Source: an uncultured Verrucomicrobiota bacterium (GTDB lineage: Bacteria; Verrucomicrobiota; Kiritimatiellia; CAIQIC01; Lenti-01). From it: a stretch of 64,000 nt of DNA. This document shows, piece after piece, positions 1 through 8,341 of the stretch. Numbering within the stretch: position 1 is the first letter of the stretch; every line of letters begins with the position of its first letter. The notes under the pieces are model-generated. The model had not been told where the DNA came from. It saw only the letters and a program-made list of their open reading frames with translations, and searched no databases. The DNA lies in assembly GCA_938003985.1 (NCBI GenBank), contig CALKWZ010000087.1, positions 1 to 64,000 on the forward strand, written 5' to 3'. Made by a program: the position numbers and the translations under genes.

Positions 1-54
1 GGGGGGGGGCGGTCGATAATCAAAAAACGGAACGGCGTCTTTGCGACGGCATCT

Positions 55-161
55 CCCCCGACGGGGTCCGTCGGGGGCTCCAAAGACGTGGATTCAGCGG
101 CTGTTTGGAGCCGGCACGACCTCGTGCCGGGCATTATCAGCGGCTACGGGGTGGACGAAAT
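55..161. repeat. Palindromic intergenic repeat, copy 1 (truncated relative of the 8342-8492 element)
   Basis: Two hairpins in series: CCCCCGAC/GTCGGGGG (55-62 with 70-77) and CCGGCACGA/TCGTGCCGG (111-119 with 122-130). The order, the spacer and the right flank (GGCTAC...GACGAAA) match the element at 8342-8492 closely, but the left terminal arm of that element is absent here. The right flank contains the stop codon of the neighbouring minus-strand gene (complement of 144-146). Confidence 0.8.
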
Positions 162-674
162 TCCCTGCCCGCCGGGAAGCCGGCGGAGCAGGCGGCGGTA
201 GACCGGGTTGCCGCGGCCGTCGTCGAGGCTCATGAGCAGGTCGCCGGCCTTGAACTCCGTGCCGCCCGAGGTGAAGTCTTGCGCGAGGAGATTTACGCCC
301 CAACGTTCCCGCTCGCCGGGCCGGTCGGAGTAGGTGACGACCATGAAGCCGTCGGCGTCGAAGGCATACCGCACCGCATTCGGGAACGTGGCGTGGAGCT
401 GGTCGAGCGAGGCCGAAGTGTGGTCGGTCGCGTGGGTGGACATGTGGGAAAACATCTCGCCGTTGGCGTAGATCGCAAAGTACTGGTGCGGCAGCGGCCA
501 GGGATTCTCGACGTTCTTCGCGGTCAGTTCGGCGGACATCGGGATCATCTGCCAGTAGCCCACGACGTCCCCCGGCTTCGCGAACCCGCCGCGCTCGTCG
601 GCGCCGGTGCGGGAAGCGGCCAGCAGAAGAAACCCGGCGCAACCAATCGACAGGAAACGGAGGGAAGTGTTCAT
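144..674 (-). CDS. Small secreted protein of unknown function
   Basis: The 176-residue product opens with MNTSLRFLSIGCAGFLLLAASRTGADE-like sequence: a basic head, a hydrophobic core (about residues 5-20) and a plausible cleavage site near residue 25, so export is likely. A conserved-looking GYWQMIP segment sits near residue 39, and the rest is mixed alpha/beta with no motif I recognise. No cysteine pair or metal motif is visible after the signal. The stop codon and last few residues lie inside the palindromic repeat at 55-161, so the native C-terminus may have been altered by that repeat. No neighbour suggests a role. Function unknown; the ORF itself is well supported by its signal peptide and GC-rich codon use. 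Confidence 0.65.
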   Translation of the reverse strand: MNTSLRFLSIGCAGFLLLAASRTGADERGGFAKPGDVVGYWQMIPMSAELTAKNVENPWPLPHQYFAIYANGEMFSHMSTHATDHTSASLDQLHATFPNAVRYAFDADGFMVVTYSDRPGERERWGVNLLAQDFTSGGTEFKAGDLLMSLDDGRGNPVYRRLLRRLPGGQGISSTP

Positions 675-779
675 GGGTCGGCAGATTACTTCAGGTCTTG
701 GCGAATCTCAATCGTTCGCGGCGAAAAGGGCCGGACGGAATAGGCGGGGACAAAGGGCAACGGTCCGCTTTTATAGATT

Positions 780-797
780 ATAGGACTGACCCCTTTT
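780..797. repeat. Left arm of 18-bp inverted repeat bounding the helicase gene
   Basis: ATAGGACTGACCCCTTTT here matches, inverted and with two mismatches, the arm at 2492-2509. The two arms sit just outside the helicase coding region and coincide with a sharp change in base composition. Confidence 0.75.
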
Positions 798-798
798 C

Positions 799-2382
799 TT
801 AAAGATTTACTGTGAATTTGCATAACGGATAACTTGAGCATCCAAGAAACGGGCCGAACTTCCCATTTCTGGCGCGTAGTATACCACCACAGTCGGGACA
901 CTTGTCTCCCGCTAGTAGGGTTTTCGGTTCAATATATGGTTGTTGTGGCGGGTGCGGAGCTGTCGCGGTCATGCTGGCAAGGGCAAGAAAGAAGCGTTTA
1001 ATCCGATCGTCGCACTTGACCTCATGCTGATCAATAGGGCGGGTTAATCCAATGTCGGCCAGTGATCGGCATCTACTTAACGCGACATAAACCTGACCAG
1101 AAGCAAATGCGCCATCTCCAAGATCAACACAAACCTTCTCAAGTGTCTTGCCTTGACTCTTGTGAATGGTCACAGCCCAAGCAAGCATTAATGGGTACTG
1201 AATAAATTGCCCGGTAATTACAGGTTTAATCTTGTCTTCAAGATAATCGTATTCATATTTGAAGGATTCCCATTTCACCCGTTGTACCTCATGAAGTGCA
1301 CCAGGGTGATCTGTAATCAATTCAATCTGAATAGAGGAATCTCTTAGCGCAGAGACGCGGCCAATAGTTCCGTTGACCCATCGCTTCTGTTCATCATTCT
1401 TTGTGAACATAATCTGTGCGCCTGGTTTTAGGGCAAGATTAAGTGGTGAAGGAAGTTTCTCGTCCTCGATTGCAAATTTGCCAGATACTTCTCCCTCATA
1501 AATCCGTTGCTCTCCGGGAAGCTTAAATAGTTCCGCTGAATTAACCTGATCGGCTGCGGCATTAGTGCAAGTAAGCGTAATAATATGCTTTGCATCTTTG
1601 TCGGGAGGAGAACAAGAAGAATTGATTGTTGGGATAACCGTGTCCAATTCTTCCGCCACACGAATCTTGTTAAGCATGTCGGTGAACAATGGGTCGTTCT
1701 GTCGAAATACCCTACTCAGTTCTACTGGTGCGGGTGCAATATTTGCCAATGATTTAGCGCTGAAAAAGAATGGGCTAGTGTATTTACGCGCAAAAAGAAC
1801 CGATTCCTCTGATCGTGTCACAACGGGGGGCAACTGGAATAAATCCCCAACAAACAACAGTTGTGTTCCGCCGAAGGGGAGATTTGGATGCCTTCCATTG
1901 AGGCGGAGAAATTTATCCATCGCATCCACGAGATCGGCGCGCACCATCGAAATCTCGTCAACAATAAGAATGTCTAGTTTTGTGTAGAGGCGCCGATCTT
2001 TAACCGGCTTAATATCTTCATCTGTCACTATTCGGGGGGGGAGTCTAAAATAGGAGTGAATGGTTGTGCCTTTGACATTTAGAGCGGCAACGCCTGTTGG
2101 GGCGACAACAACCACATTTTTCTTGAAGGTATGCCGTATATAGTGAATCAGGGTCGATTTACCTGTGCCGGCTTTACCGCTGACAAATACGATTGGAAAA
2201 CCGCTTTCGAGTAGCTTTATAACGGTCTTGTATTCGTCGGTAATTTCAATGCCATCGAGAGGATCAATGCGTGGCACAATGCGGGGAGGAGTCGGTCGAG
2301 CATGGGTTGCTTGTTTGTTTAGCTCGCCGAAGTTAACCGGCGTGATACCGAGAATCTCTTTAAGTGCGTCTAGTAAGCCCAT
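799..2382 (-). CDS. PIF1/RecD-like superfamily 1 DNA helicase with C-terminal topoisomerase-type zinc finger
   Basis: The 527-residue protein has Walker A GKAGTGKST at residues 69-77, a Walker B of type VDEISM, a GDLFQLPPV segment (motif III-like) and a C-terminal AVTIHKSQGKTL...YVALSR block (motifs V/VI) typical of PIF1/RecD2-type 5'-3' helicases. The last 32 residues hold four cysteines in the CPDCGG...GCSSYPLC pattern of the topoisomerase IA C4 zinc finger, a probable DNA-binding tail. Likely action: ATP-driven unwinding of DNA. The gene is clearly AT-richer than every neighbour, has different codon use, and is enclosed by an inverted repeat at 780-797 and 2492-2509, all signs of horizontal acquisition. 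No transposase or partner gene accompanies it. The family call is secure; the cellular role (repair, defence or mobile-element function) is not. Confidence 0.88.
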   Translation of the reverse strand: MGLLDALKEILGITPVNFGELNKQATHARPTPPRIVPRIDPLDGIEITDEYKTVIKLLESGFPIVFVSGKAGTGKSTLIHYIRHTFKKNVVVVAPTGVAALNVKGTTIHSYFRLPPRIVTDEDIKPVKDRRLYTKLDILIVDEISMVRADLVDAMDKFLRLNGRHPNLPFGGTQLLFVGDLFQLPPVVTRSEESVLFARKYTSPFFFSAKSLANIAPAPVELSRVFRQNDPLFTDMLNKIRVAEELDTVIPTINSSCSPPDKDAKHIITLTCTNAAADQVNSAELFKLPGEQRIYEGEVSGKFAIEDEKLPSPLNLALKPGAQIMFTKNDEQKRWVNGTIGRVSALRDSSIQIELITDHPGALHEVQRVKWESFKYEYDYLEDKIKPVITGQFIQYPLMLAWAVTIHKSQGKTLEKVCVDLGDGAFASGQVYVALSRCRSLADIGLTRPIDQHEVKCDDRIKRFFLALASMTATAPHPPQQPYIEPKTLLAGDKCPDCGGILRARNGKFGPFLGCSSYPLCKFTVNL

Positions 2383-2399
2383 AATGTATTTCTGCGAAC

Positions 2400-2465
2400 G
2401 TCAGCGTTCACCCTCGGCGCACTTTGTGCGCCGTAGTGGTGCAACGCCTTGTCCGGTGTTCATTC
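2400..2465. other. Bulged stem-loop upstream of the helicase, attC-like in shape
   Basis: Central perfect hairpin GGCGCAC-TTT-GTGCGCC is enclosed by a second arm pair GCGTTCACC / GGTGCAACGC that pairs with one extra base on the right side. A long imperfect hairpin with an unpaired base resembles integron attC sites, but I could not find the R-box consensus, so this is only structural similarity. It lies in the helicase 5' region, inside the inverted repeats. Confidence 0.4.
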
Positions 2466-2491
2466 TTTTATCTTCGTAACTCTCGTAAAGG

Positions 2492-2509
2492 TAAAGAGGT
2501 CAGTCCTAT
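2492..2509. repeat. Right arm of 18-bp inverted repeat bounding the helicase gene
   Basis: The complement reads ATAGGACTGACCTCTTTA, matching the left arm at 780-797 in 16 of 18 positions. About 110 bp separate it from the helicase start. Confidence 0.75.
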
Positions 2510-2784
2510 GAAATGATGTTCCTATTCGTGCGGATCGAATGCGGTGGCCCTTTTGTTTTCGATTCGGAAGCGTGATGGTTTTGGGGGCGCTTTGCAAGTC
2601 GGGCGGCGTTTGGTCAATGGGGGATTCAGGATCGGGCGATGGATTGCGGCAAAGATGAAAATGGGCCCAAAGGGGCGAAATCGATATGGAACCGCAACAA
2701 TCCGACATCGGGGGATGCCTAGAGAGGCTCAAACGGGCTCGAAACGGGGTTTGGACGGGTTTTGGAGGCAAAATATGGCCCAAA

Positions 2785-2936
2785 ACGGGGGCGGAAACTG
2801 CGAAATGCGCGAAAAACGCGAAAAAACGGGCTGAAAACGGCATCAAAACCGGGGATTTTAGCAGGAAAACAGGAAATTTCAGGAAAACAGGAGGGACGGG
2901 GGCGGAAACTGCGAAATTCGCGAAAAACGCGAAAAA
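2785..2936. repeat. 41-bp direct repeat, two copies 111 bp apart
   Basis: Copies at 2785-2825 and 2896-2936 differ at a single position. Each begins ACGGGGGCGGAAACTGCGAA and ends in two GCGAAAAA words. The sequence between them is similarly purine-rich but not a clear third copy. Confidence 0.85.
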
Positions 2937-2985
2937 TGGGCCTGAAATGGCTTAAAAATGGCCATTTTTACATTTTTTGGGGCTT

Positions 2986-3165
2986 GAGTCCCGCCTTCGC
3001 CAAGGCTTCTGCGGGCAAGCGCAACTTGTGGCGTTTGGGAGGACCTGATTCACCCGCCACGCGAGGTGGCGGGGGTCTGAGAGGCGTCCTTAAGTTGTAG
3101 CCGGCCCCGGTGGGGCCGGGGCTGTTGGTTCATGGCCGGCCTCGGCGAGGCCAGCTACAAAAGAT
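2986..3165. repeat. Cluster of four GC-rich hairpin repeats
   Basis: In order: a GCCTTCGCCAAGGC hairpin with the CGCCTTCGCC...GCGGGCAAGCG flank (2992-3021); a hairpin in the frame TGATTCACCC-15 nt-GGGGGTCTGA (3046-3080); GCCGGCCCC/GGGGCCGGGGC (about 3101-3122); and GGCCTCG/CGAGGCC (about 3137-3151) ending in AGCTACAA. The second has a sister at 40713-40747 with the same flanks and a different stem. Confidence 0.75.
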
Positions 3166-3232
3166 CGAAATCCATTTGGACCGGACCTTTGCGGGCTCCG
3201 GGCCTTTGTGTGAGGCCGGTTTTGGGTCCGGC

Positions 3233-5749
3233 TCAGCGGTCGAACAGGGACATCTGGTCGCCGGGATCGATCTTGGGCTTGCGGGCGCGGGGCTGGGCGA
3301 GCTTGGGCTGGCCGGCGTCGCTGAGTTCCTGGTCTTCGAGGTTGGCGAGGATTTCCTTGGCGCGGGCGACGACTTCGGCGGGCAGGCCGGCGAGGCGCGC
3401 GACCTGGATGCCGTAGGACTTGTCGGCGGCGCCGGGGACGATCTTGCGCAGGAAGACGACGCGGTCGTCTTTTTCGCTGACGAGCACGTTGTAGTTCTTC
3501 ACGCCGGAAAGGGTCAGGGCGATGTCGGTCAGCTCGTGGTAGTGGGTGGCGAAGAGGGTCTTGGCCTTCACTTCGGCGCGGTTGTGGAGGTATTCGGCGA
3601 CGGACCACGCGATGGAGATGCCGTCGAAGGTGGAGGTGCCGCGGCCGATTTCGTCGAGGACGATCAGGGAGCGGGCGGTGGCGTTGTTGAGGATGTTGGC
3701 GGTTTCCTGCATCTCGACCATGAAGGTGGAGCGGCCGCGGGCGATGTCGTCGCCGGCGCCGACGCGCGTGAAGACGCGGTCGACGACGCCGATCTCGGCG
3801 GAGGCCGCCGGCACGAAGCCGCCCATCTGCGCCATGATCACGATCAGCGCGACCTGGCGGATATAGGTGGATTTGCCGGCCATGTTGGGGCCGGTGATGA
3901 TCAGGAGCTGGTTGTCGACGTTGTCGAGCAGGACGTCGTTGGGGACGAACCGGCCGGACTCGGGCAGGAGTTCGACGACGGGATGGCGGCCGTCGCGGAC
4001 GACCAGCGGGCCGGCCGCGGTCATGGTCGGACGGACGTAGCGGCAGGTCAGGGCGCGCTCGGCGAAGGTCGCCAGCACGTCGAGCTCGGCGACGGCGGCG
4101 GCGGTCTGCTGGATGGCGGCGGTGTGGGCGACGACCTGTTCGCGCAGCGCGAGGAAGAGTTCGTATTCGAGGGCGACGGACTTGTCCTCGGCGCCGAGGA
4201 TCTTGCTCTCGCACTCTTTCAGTTCGGGGGTGACGAAGCGCTCGCCGTTGACGACGGTCTGCTTGCGGACGTAGTCGGCGGGGACTTGGGCCAGGTTGGA
4301 CTTGGTGATTTCGATGAAGTAGCCGAAGACGTTGTTGAAGCGGATCTTGAGGGACTTGATGCCGGTGCGCTCGATTTCGCGGGCCTGGAGTTCGGCGATC
4401 CACTGCTTGCCGTCGTGGGCGGCGGCGCGCAGTTCGTCGAGTTCGGCGTGGTAGCCCTTGCGGATGACGCCGCCTTCCTTGATGGCCATGGGCGGCTCGT
4501 CGACGATCGCGCGTTCGACGAGGGCGACGAGGTCGTCCTGCGGCACGATGGCGGCGGCGAGTTCGGCGAGGCGCGGCGCGGCGTGCGCGGCCAGCGCGTT
4601 TTTAAGATCGGGCAACTTGGCCAGCGACGTCGCCAGCGCGCGGACGTCGCGCCCGTTGCCGGAGCCGGCGGAGAGGCGGGCGAGCAGGCGCTCGAGATCC
4701 TTGATGTCGCCGAGGACGCCGCGCAGGGCGTCGAGCTCGTGGCGCTTCTTCAGGAGCGCTTCGACGGCGTCGTGGCGGGCGACGATGGCGTCCAGGTTCT
4801 GGAGCGGCCGCACGAGCCAATCGCGCAGGAGGCGCGAGCCCATGGCGGTGCGGGTGGTGTCGAGGGCCTTGAGGAGGGTGGTGGGGGCGTCGGCGCGCGG
4901 GGTGCCGCGGGAGGCGACGAGGTCGAGGTTGGCGAGGGTGGATTCGTCGAGCACCATGGCGTCGGCCGCGGCGCGGAAGCGGATGCGGCGGACGTGGGCG
5001 GCGTTGCGGCGGAGGTCGCGGGTCACGTAGTAGAGCAGGGCGCCGGCGGCGGCGACGGCGGCGGGGTGGCCTTCGCCGCCGAAGCCGGCGAGCGACTGCA
5101 CGCCGAAGTGGCGGCAAAGGCCGTCCTCGGCCGTGGCGGGGTCGAAGATCCAGTCCTCGCGCGCGGTCAGCGCGAAGGCGCCCGTCGCGTTCAGATGGGC
5201 CAGGAACTTTTCGTCGGCGTGGAGGGATTCGGGCAGGATGACTTCGGGCGGGGCGTAGCGGGCGAGGTCGTCGCCGAGCGCGTCGGGATCGGCGGATTCT
5301 TCCATCCAGAAGTCGCCGGTGGAGAGGTCGAGCATGGCGAGGCCGAACGTCTTGCCGGCGCGGTGCAGGCCGGCGAGGTAGTTGGGCCGCGCGGCGTCGA
5401 GCATGGAATCGGTCAGGACGGTGCCGGGGGTGACGATGCCGGTGACCTCGCGCTTGACGATGCCCTTGGCCTGCGCGGGGTCTTCCATCTGGTCGCAGAG
5501 GGCGACTTTCTTGCCGGCGCGCAGGAGCTTGGCGAGGTAGAGATCGACGGCGTGGAAGGGTACGCCGCACATGGGATAGGACTGGCGCTTGGTGAGGGCG
5601 ATGCCGAGGATTTCCGAGGCGACGACGGCGTCCTCGAAGAACATCTCGTAGAAGTCGCCGAGGCGGAAGAAGAGGATGGTGTCGGGAGCGATTTCCGCCT
5701 TGGCGCGGCGGTACTGCGCCATCATGGGGGTTGTGGATTTGTCGCTCAT
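3233..5749 (-). CDS. mutS: DNA mismatch repair protein MutS
   Basis: The 838-residue product carries the MutS N-terminal mismatch-binding domain with the Phe-x-Glu element at F33-Y34-E35, connector and core/clamp domains, and the ATPase domain with Walker A GPNMAGKST near residue 617, followed by the Walker B/DEIGRGTS and THYHEL segments. MutS dimers recognise base mismatches and small loops and recruit MutL. The ATG at 5749 (MSDKSTTP) gives the usual family start; the frame stays open for another 140 codons upstream but that part runs antisense through infA and is not MutS-like. The C-terminus ends in GDQMSLFDR, with a QxSLF-type clamp-binding motif. Divergent from infA across a 142-bp spacer. 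Confidence 0.97.
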   Translation of the reverse strand: MSDKSTTPMMAQYRRAKAEIAPDTILFFRLGDFYEMFFEDAVVASEILGIALTKRQSYPMCGVPFHAVDLYLAKLLRAGKKVALCDQMEDPAQAKGIVKREVTGIVTPGTVLTDSMLDAARPNYLAGLHRAGKTFGLAMLDLSTGDFWMEESADPDALGDDLARYAPPEVILPESLHADEKFLAHLNATGAFALTAREDWIFDPATAEDGLCRHFGVQSLAGFGGEGHPAAVAAAGALLYYVTRDLRRNAAHVRRIRFRAAADAMVLDESTLANLDLVASRGTPRADAPTTLLKALDTTRTAMGSRLLRDWLVRPLQNLDAIVARHDAVEALLKKRHELDALRGVLGDIKDLERLLARLSAGSGNGRDVRALATSLAKLPDLKNALAAHAAPRLAELAAAIVPQDDLVALVERAIVDEPPMAIKEGGVIRKGYHAELDELRAAAHDGKQWIAELQAREIERTGIKSLKIRFNNVFGYFIEITKSNLAQVPADYVRKQTVVNGERFVTPELKECESKILGAEDKSVALEYELFLALREQVVAHTAAIQQTAAAVAELDVLATFAERALTCRYVRPTMTAAGPLVVRDGRHPVVELLPESGRFVPNDVLLDNVDNQLLIITGPNMAGKSTYIRQVALIVIMAQMGGFVPAASAEIGVVDRVFTRVGAGDDIARGRSTFMVEMQETANILNNATARSLIVLDEIGRGTSTFDGISIAWSVAEYLHNRAEVKAKTLFATHYHELTDIALTLSGVKNYNVLVSEKDDRVVFLRKIVPGAADKSYGIQVARLAGLPAEVVARAKEILANLEDQELSDAGQPKLAQPRARKPKIDPGDQMSLFDR

Positions 5750-5821
5750 CGTCGGGGCGAAAGTGAAGCAAACCGCCCGGCGCCTGAACAGCCTAAACGG
5801 GGCCGGATCGGCGCGAAAGGG

Positions 5822-5851
5822 TTGCATTGGCCGGCCGTCCCGTGCTATGTA
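5822..5851 (+). promoter_or_regulatory. Sigma70-type promoter for infA
   Basis: TTGCAT (5822-5827), 18-bp spacer, TATGTA (5846-5851), with TGC just before the -10. A Shine-Dalgarno AAGGAG follows at 5873-5878, 13 nt ahead of the infA ATG. Confidence 0.6.
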
Positions 5852-5891
5852 CCGCCGCAATTGGTTGGGATAAAGGAGCGGTGCGGTTGCT

Positions 5892-6116
5892 ATGGCGAAA
5901 GAATCGGATCTGATTACGGTCAACGGCGAGGTGCTCAAGGTGCTGCCGGCCACGATGTATCGCGTGCGGCTGGAAGGCGGCCACGAGGTGCTCGCGCACA
6001 TTTCCGGCAAGATGCGCCGGCATTTCATCAAGATCACCACGGGCGACAAGGTCACCGTGGAAATCAGCCCGACGGACCTGACCAAAGGCCGCATCACCTT
6101 CCGCGAAAAGAACTGA
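5892..6116 (+). CDS. infA: Translation initiation factor IF-1
   Basis: The 74-residue protein is the size of IF-1 and consists of one S1/OB-fold: MAKESDLITVNGEVLKVLP, then a GHEVLAHISGKMRR segment and a C-terminal SPTDLTKGRITFR. IF-1 binds the ribosomal A site of the 30S subunit during initiation together with IF-2 and IF-3. It is a monocistronic unit: its own promoter lies upstream and a strong terminator sits 25 bp downstream. It diverges from mutS rather than sitting in a ribosomal-protein cluster as in many other phyla. Identification is firm. Confidence 0.97.
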   Translation: MAKESDLITVNGEVLKVLPATMYRVRLEGGHEVLAHISGKMRRHFIKITTGDKVTVEISPTDLTKGRITFREKN

Positions 6117-6141
6117 CGGTTCCCCGTCGCCGGGGACGCCC

Positions 6142-6172
6142 AGGGTTTTCCACGCCGTGGAAAACCCTTTTT
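6142..6172 (+). terminator. Rho-independent terminator of infA
   Basis: Near-perfect GC/AT hairpin GGGTTTTCCAC/GTGGAAAACCC followed by TTTTT, 25 bp after the infA stop. Confidence 0.92.
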
Positions 6173-6259
6173 CATGGACCGGAGCCGGCTCCGGTCCGAT
6201 TAAATCCTTGCTCGCCTGCCGGCTCCGGGCGTAGGATCGCCGCCATCCGGAGGTGCGTC

Positions 6260-8338
6260 ATGAGAAAATGGGCGGCATGGGCGTTGGCGGGTTGTTTGTG
6301 GGCGGGCACGGTCGCGGCGGACGAGGCGCTCGACGCGTGGCGGGCGGCGGTTCCGGCCAAGCTGGACGCGCTCCGGACCGTGCGGGAAAAAGCGGAATTC
6401 CGCATGGAAATGGCCATCGGGGGGATGAAGAGCGTCCAGGTCATGGAAATGGAATTCCTTTTCCGCCGGCCCGACGCGCTGGTGGCCAAGGGGCCGTTCG
6501 CGGAACTCTACGTGCTCGGGACGAACGCGACGACCTACCAGAAGATGATGCAGAACGAATACCGCCGGGAAACCGCGGAGGACGGCTTGTCCGCGTTCAT
6601 GGCGGATTTCCAGGCGGAACCGCTGATGCTGCAGGCGGACAAGAAACTGCTGCTGCAGGCGGACGCCGGCGAGCGGGCGGAAATCCTCGACGACCTGCTC
6701 GGCGAAGAGGGCGCGCGGCGGCTGCCGGACGAAGAACTCGATGGGCGGACCTGCGAAGTGCTCGTGGCCCGGATGGACTCCATGTTCAAGACCTCCTGGG
6801 TCAAGATCTGGGTGGACGCGGAAACCGGGCTGTTGCGCCGGATCGAAAGCGTGCCGGCCCCGGACGGCGCCCCGGCCGAGGAAACGGAGAAGGACGAACC
6901 GGACATCGCCCGCGCGCTGCGCGACGTGAAGATCGTCTTCGCGGTGCTGGAACAGCAGGTGAACGAACCGATTCCGGACGAGGCCTTCGCGTTCGTGCCG
7001 CCGGAAGGGGCGACGGAAGACGTCGTCACGCCCGAAGAGGAACAGGCCGAGGAAATCGCGGAAACCGACCGGGAGATCCAGAAGGCGGCCGGTCTGGACC
7101 GCTTCGAGCTGTCGGGCCAGGCCGCGCCGGATTTCGAGCTGCCGCTGCTGGCCGGCGGGACGTTCAAGCTCTCCGAGCAAAAGGGCAAGGTGGTGGTCAT
7201 CGATTTCTGGGCGACCTGGTGCGGGCCGTGCGTGCGGGCGCTGCCGGAAATGAAGAAGCTGGCGGAAGCCTATGCGGAGAATCCCGACGTCGTCGTGGTC
7301 GGGTTCAGCACGGACGAGGAGAAGAACCGGGACCAGGTCGAAAAGCTCGTCGCGAAGAACAAGCTGGCTTATCCGATCGGGCTGGGGCCGGCCGACGCGA
7401 AGGACGCGTTCAAGGTCGGCGGCATCCCGTGCATCGTCGTGGTGGGCCAGGACGGCGTCGTGCAGGGCCGGCGGGTCGGATTCTCGCCGAAACTGGAGAA
7501 GGACCTGAAGCGGGCGGTGGACGCGCTGCTGGCGGGCGAAACGCTGGAAAGCGCGGCGCCCTACACGGCGGAGGAGCTGAAGGTCCTCGAAGACGGCGTG
7601 TGCCCCAAGTGCGGGAAGCGGCACGGGGCCTGCTCGTCCCGGTCCCGGGAAACGAAGCTGGACGAAAAGGCGTTCAAGCAGCGCTGGAGCCGCGCGGTGC
7701 AGTCCGGCGATGCGCCGCGCAGCACGCGCATGGGCATGGAGCGCATCGTCTCGGCGATTCCGCCGCGGACGTTCCTGCGGCTGGACGGCGCGAAGGCCGT
7801 GGTGGTGGACGCGGCCACCGGCGAGATCGCGCGCACGGTAAACCTGCCGGCGGATCTGTGCGCCACGAACGAACAGGGCAACGTTCCGGAACTGGTCCTG
7901 GTGCGCACGCCGGCGGGCGAGGCGCTCGTCGGCTACCAGGAGTACTACACGGTGACGAAAAAAGGCACGAGCACGAGCTTCCGCAACCGGAAAGCGGAAT
8001 TGTTCGGGATGCAACTGCCCGACGGCGAGCCGTGGCGGAAGAAACTGGACGACAACGACTCGCTGCGCGGCTTTTACGTCGTGCCGCTCTCGGCCACGGA
8101 AGACCTGCTCGTGGCGGCGACCTGGAGCGATCTGCGCTTCCTGGACGCGGCGGGCGCGACGGTGCTGAAGCAGAACCTCGATTACCAGACGCAGGCGACG
8201 TTCGCGCTCGATGCGGCGGGCCAGCCGGTCCTGTATCTGGTGGGCAAGAAGATCGAGCTCTACGATCTCGTCTGGCCGCCGGCAGCCCCGTCCGCCGAAC
8301 CGGCGGCGCCGGATGCGGAAGCGCCGGCCGCCGAATAG
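6260..8338 (+). CDS. Secreted LolA-like (DUF2092-type) / thioredoxin-like fusion protein
   Basis: The 692-residue protein starts at an ATG preceded by GGAGG and has a signal peptide (MRKWAAWALAGCLWAGTVAADE). Residues about 25-260 resemble the DUF2092/LolA-like fold that handles lipid or lipoprotein cargo: an EFRMEMAIGG strand, then MEFLFRRPD, then a Y(V/L)GTN turn. Residues about 285-440 form a TlpA/ResA-type thioredoxin domain with the active site WCGPC at W320-C324 and FWATWC context. A CPKCGKRH pair follows near residue 449, then a region of about 230 residues with beta-propeller-like strands and an Ala/Pro-rich tail. An extracytoplasmic redox role linked to a hydrophobic cargo is inference. 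The gene ends against the MITE-like repeat at 8342. Confidence 0.8.
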   Translation: MRKWAAWALAGCLWAGTVAADEALDAWRAAVPAKLDALRTVREKAEFRMEMAIGGMKSVQVMEMEFLFRRPDALVAKGPFAELYVLGTNATTYQKMMQNEYRRETAEDGLSAFMADFQAEPLMLQADKKLLLQADAGERAEILDDLLGEEGARRLPDEELDGRTCEVLVARMDSMFKTSWVKIWVDAETGLLRRIESVPAPDGAPAEETEKDEPDIARALRDVKIVFAVLEQQVNEPIPDEAFAFVPPEGATEDVVTPEEEQAEEIAETDREIQKAAGLDRFELSGQAAPDFELPLLAGGTFKLSEQKGKVVVIDFWATWCGPCVRALPEMKKLAEAYAENPDVVVVGFSTDEEKNRDQVEKLVAKNKLAYPIGLGPADAKDAFKVGGIPCIVVVGQDGVVQGRRVGFSPKLEKDLKRAVDALLAGETLESAAPYTAEELKVLEDGVCPKCGKRHGACSSRSRETKLDEKAFKQRWSRAVQSGDAPRSTRMGMERIVSAIPPRTFLRLDGAKAVVVDAATGEIARTVNLPADLCATNEQGNVPELVLVRTPAGEALVGYQEYYTVTKKGTSTSFRNRKAELFGMQLPDGEPWRKKLDDNDSLRGFYVVPLSATEDLLVAATWSDLRFLDAAGATVLKQNLDYQTQATFALDAAGQPVLYLVGKKIELYDLVWPPAAPSAEPAAPDAEAPAAE

Positions 8339-8341
8339 CGG

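Larger units (their letters stand above)
2510..3232. other. Gene-free, repeat-rich spacer between the helicase and mutS
   Basis: I see no convincing gene. The first half is rich in short GCGAAAA/AAACGGG-type words; it contains a 41-bp direct repeat (separately listed) and an 18-bp perfect palindrome TAAAAATGGCCATTTTTA at 2953-2970. The second half, from about 2986, is a series of GC-rich hairpins. Short open frames here are low-complexity and are not supported. Confidence 0.7.

Noticed and set aside
2544..3100. Short Lys/Arg-rich open frames in the repeat spacer
   Set aside because: They translate direct repeats and hairpins, with no start context or known family.
5750..6175. N-terminal extension of MutS
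   Set aside because: The frame is open but runs antisense through infA and lacks MutS similarity; ATG 5749 gives the family-typical start.
3110..6259. Long plus-strand open frame antisense to mutS
   Set aside because: Antisense to a clear mutS; only the part from 6260 encodes recognisable domains, with GGAGG and a signal peptide marking the true start.
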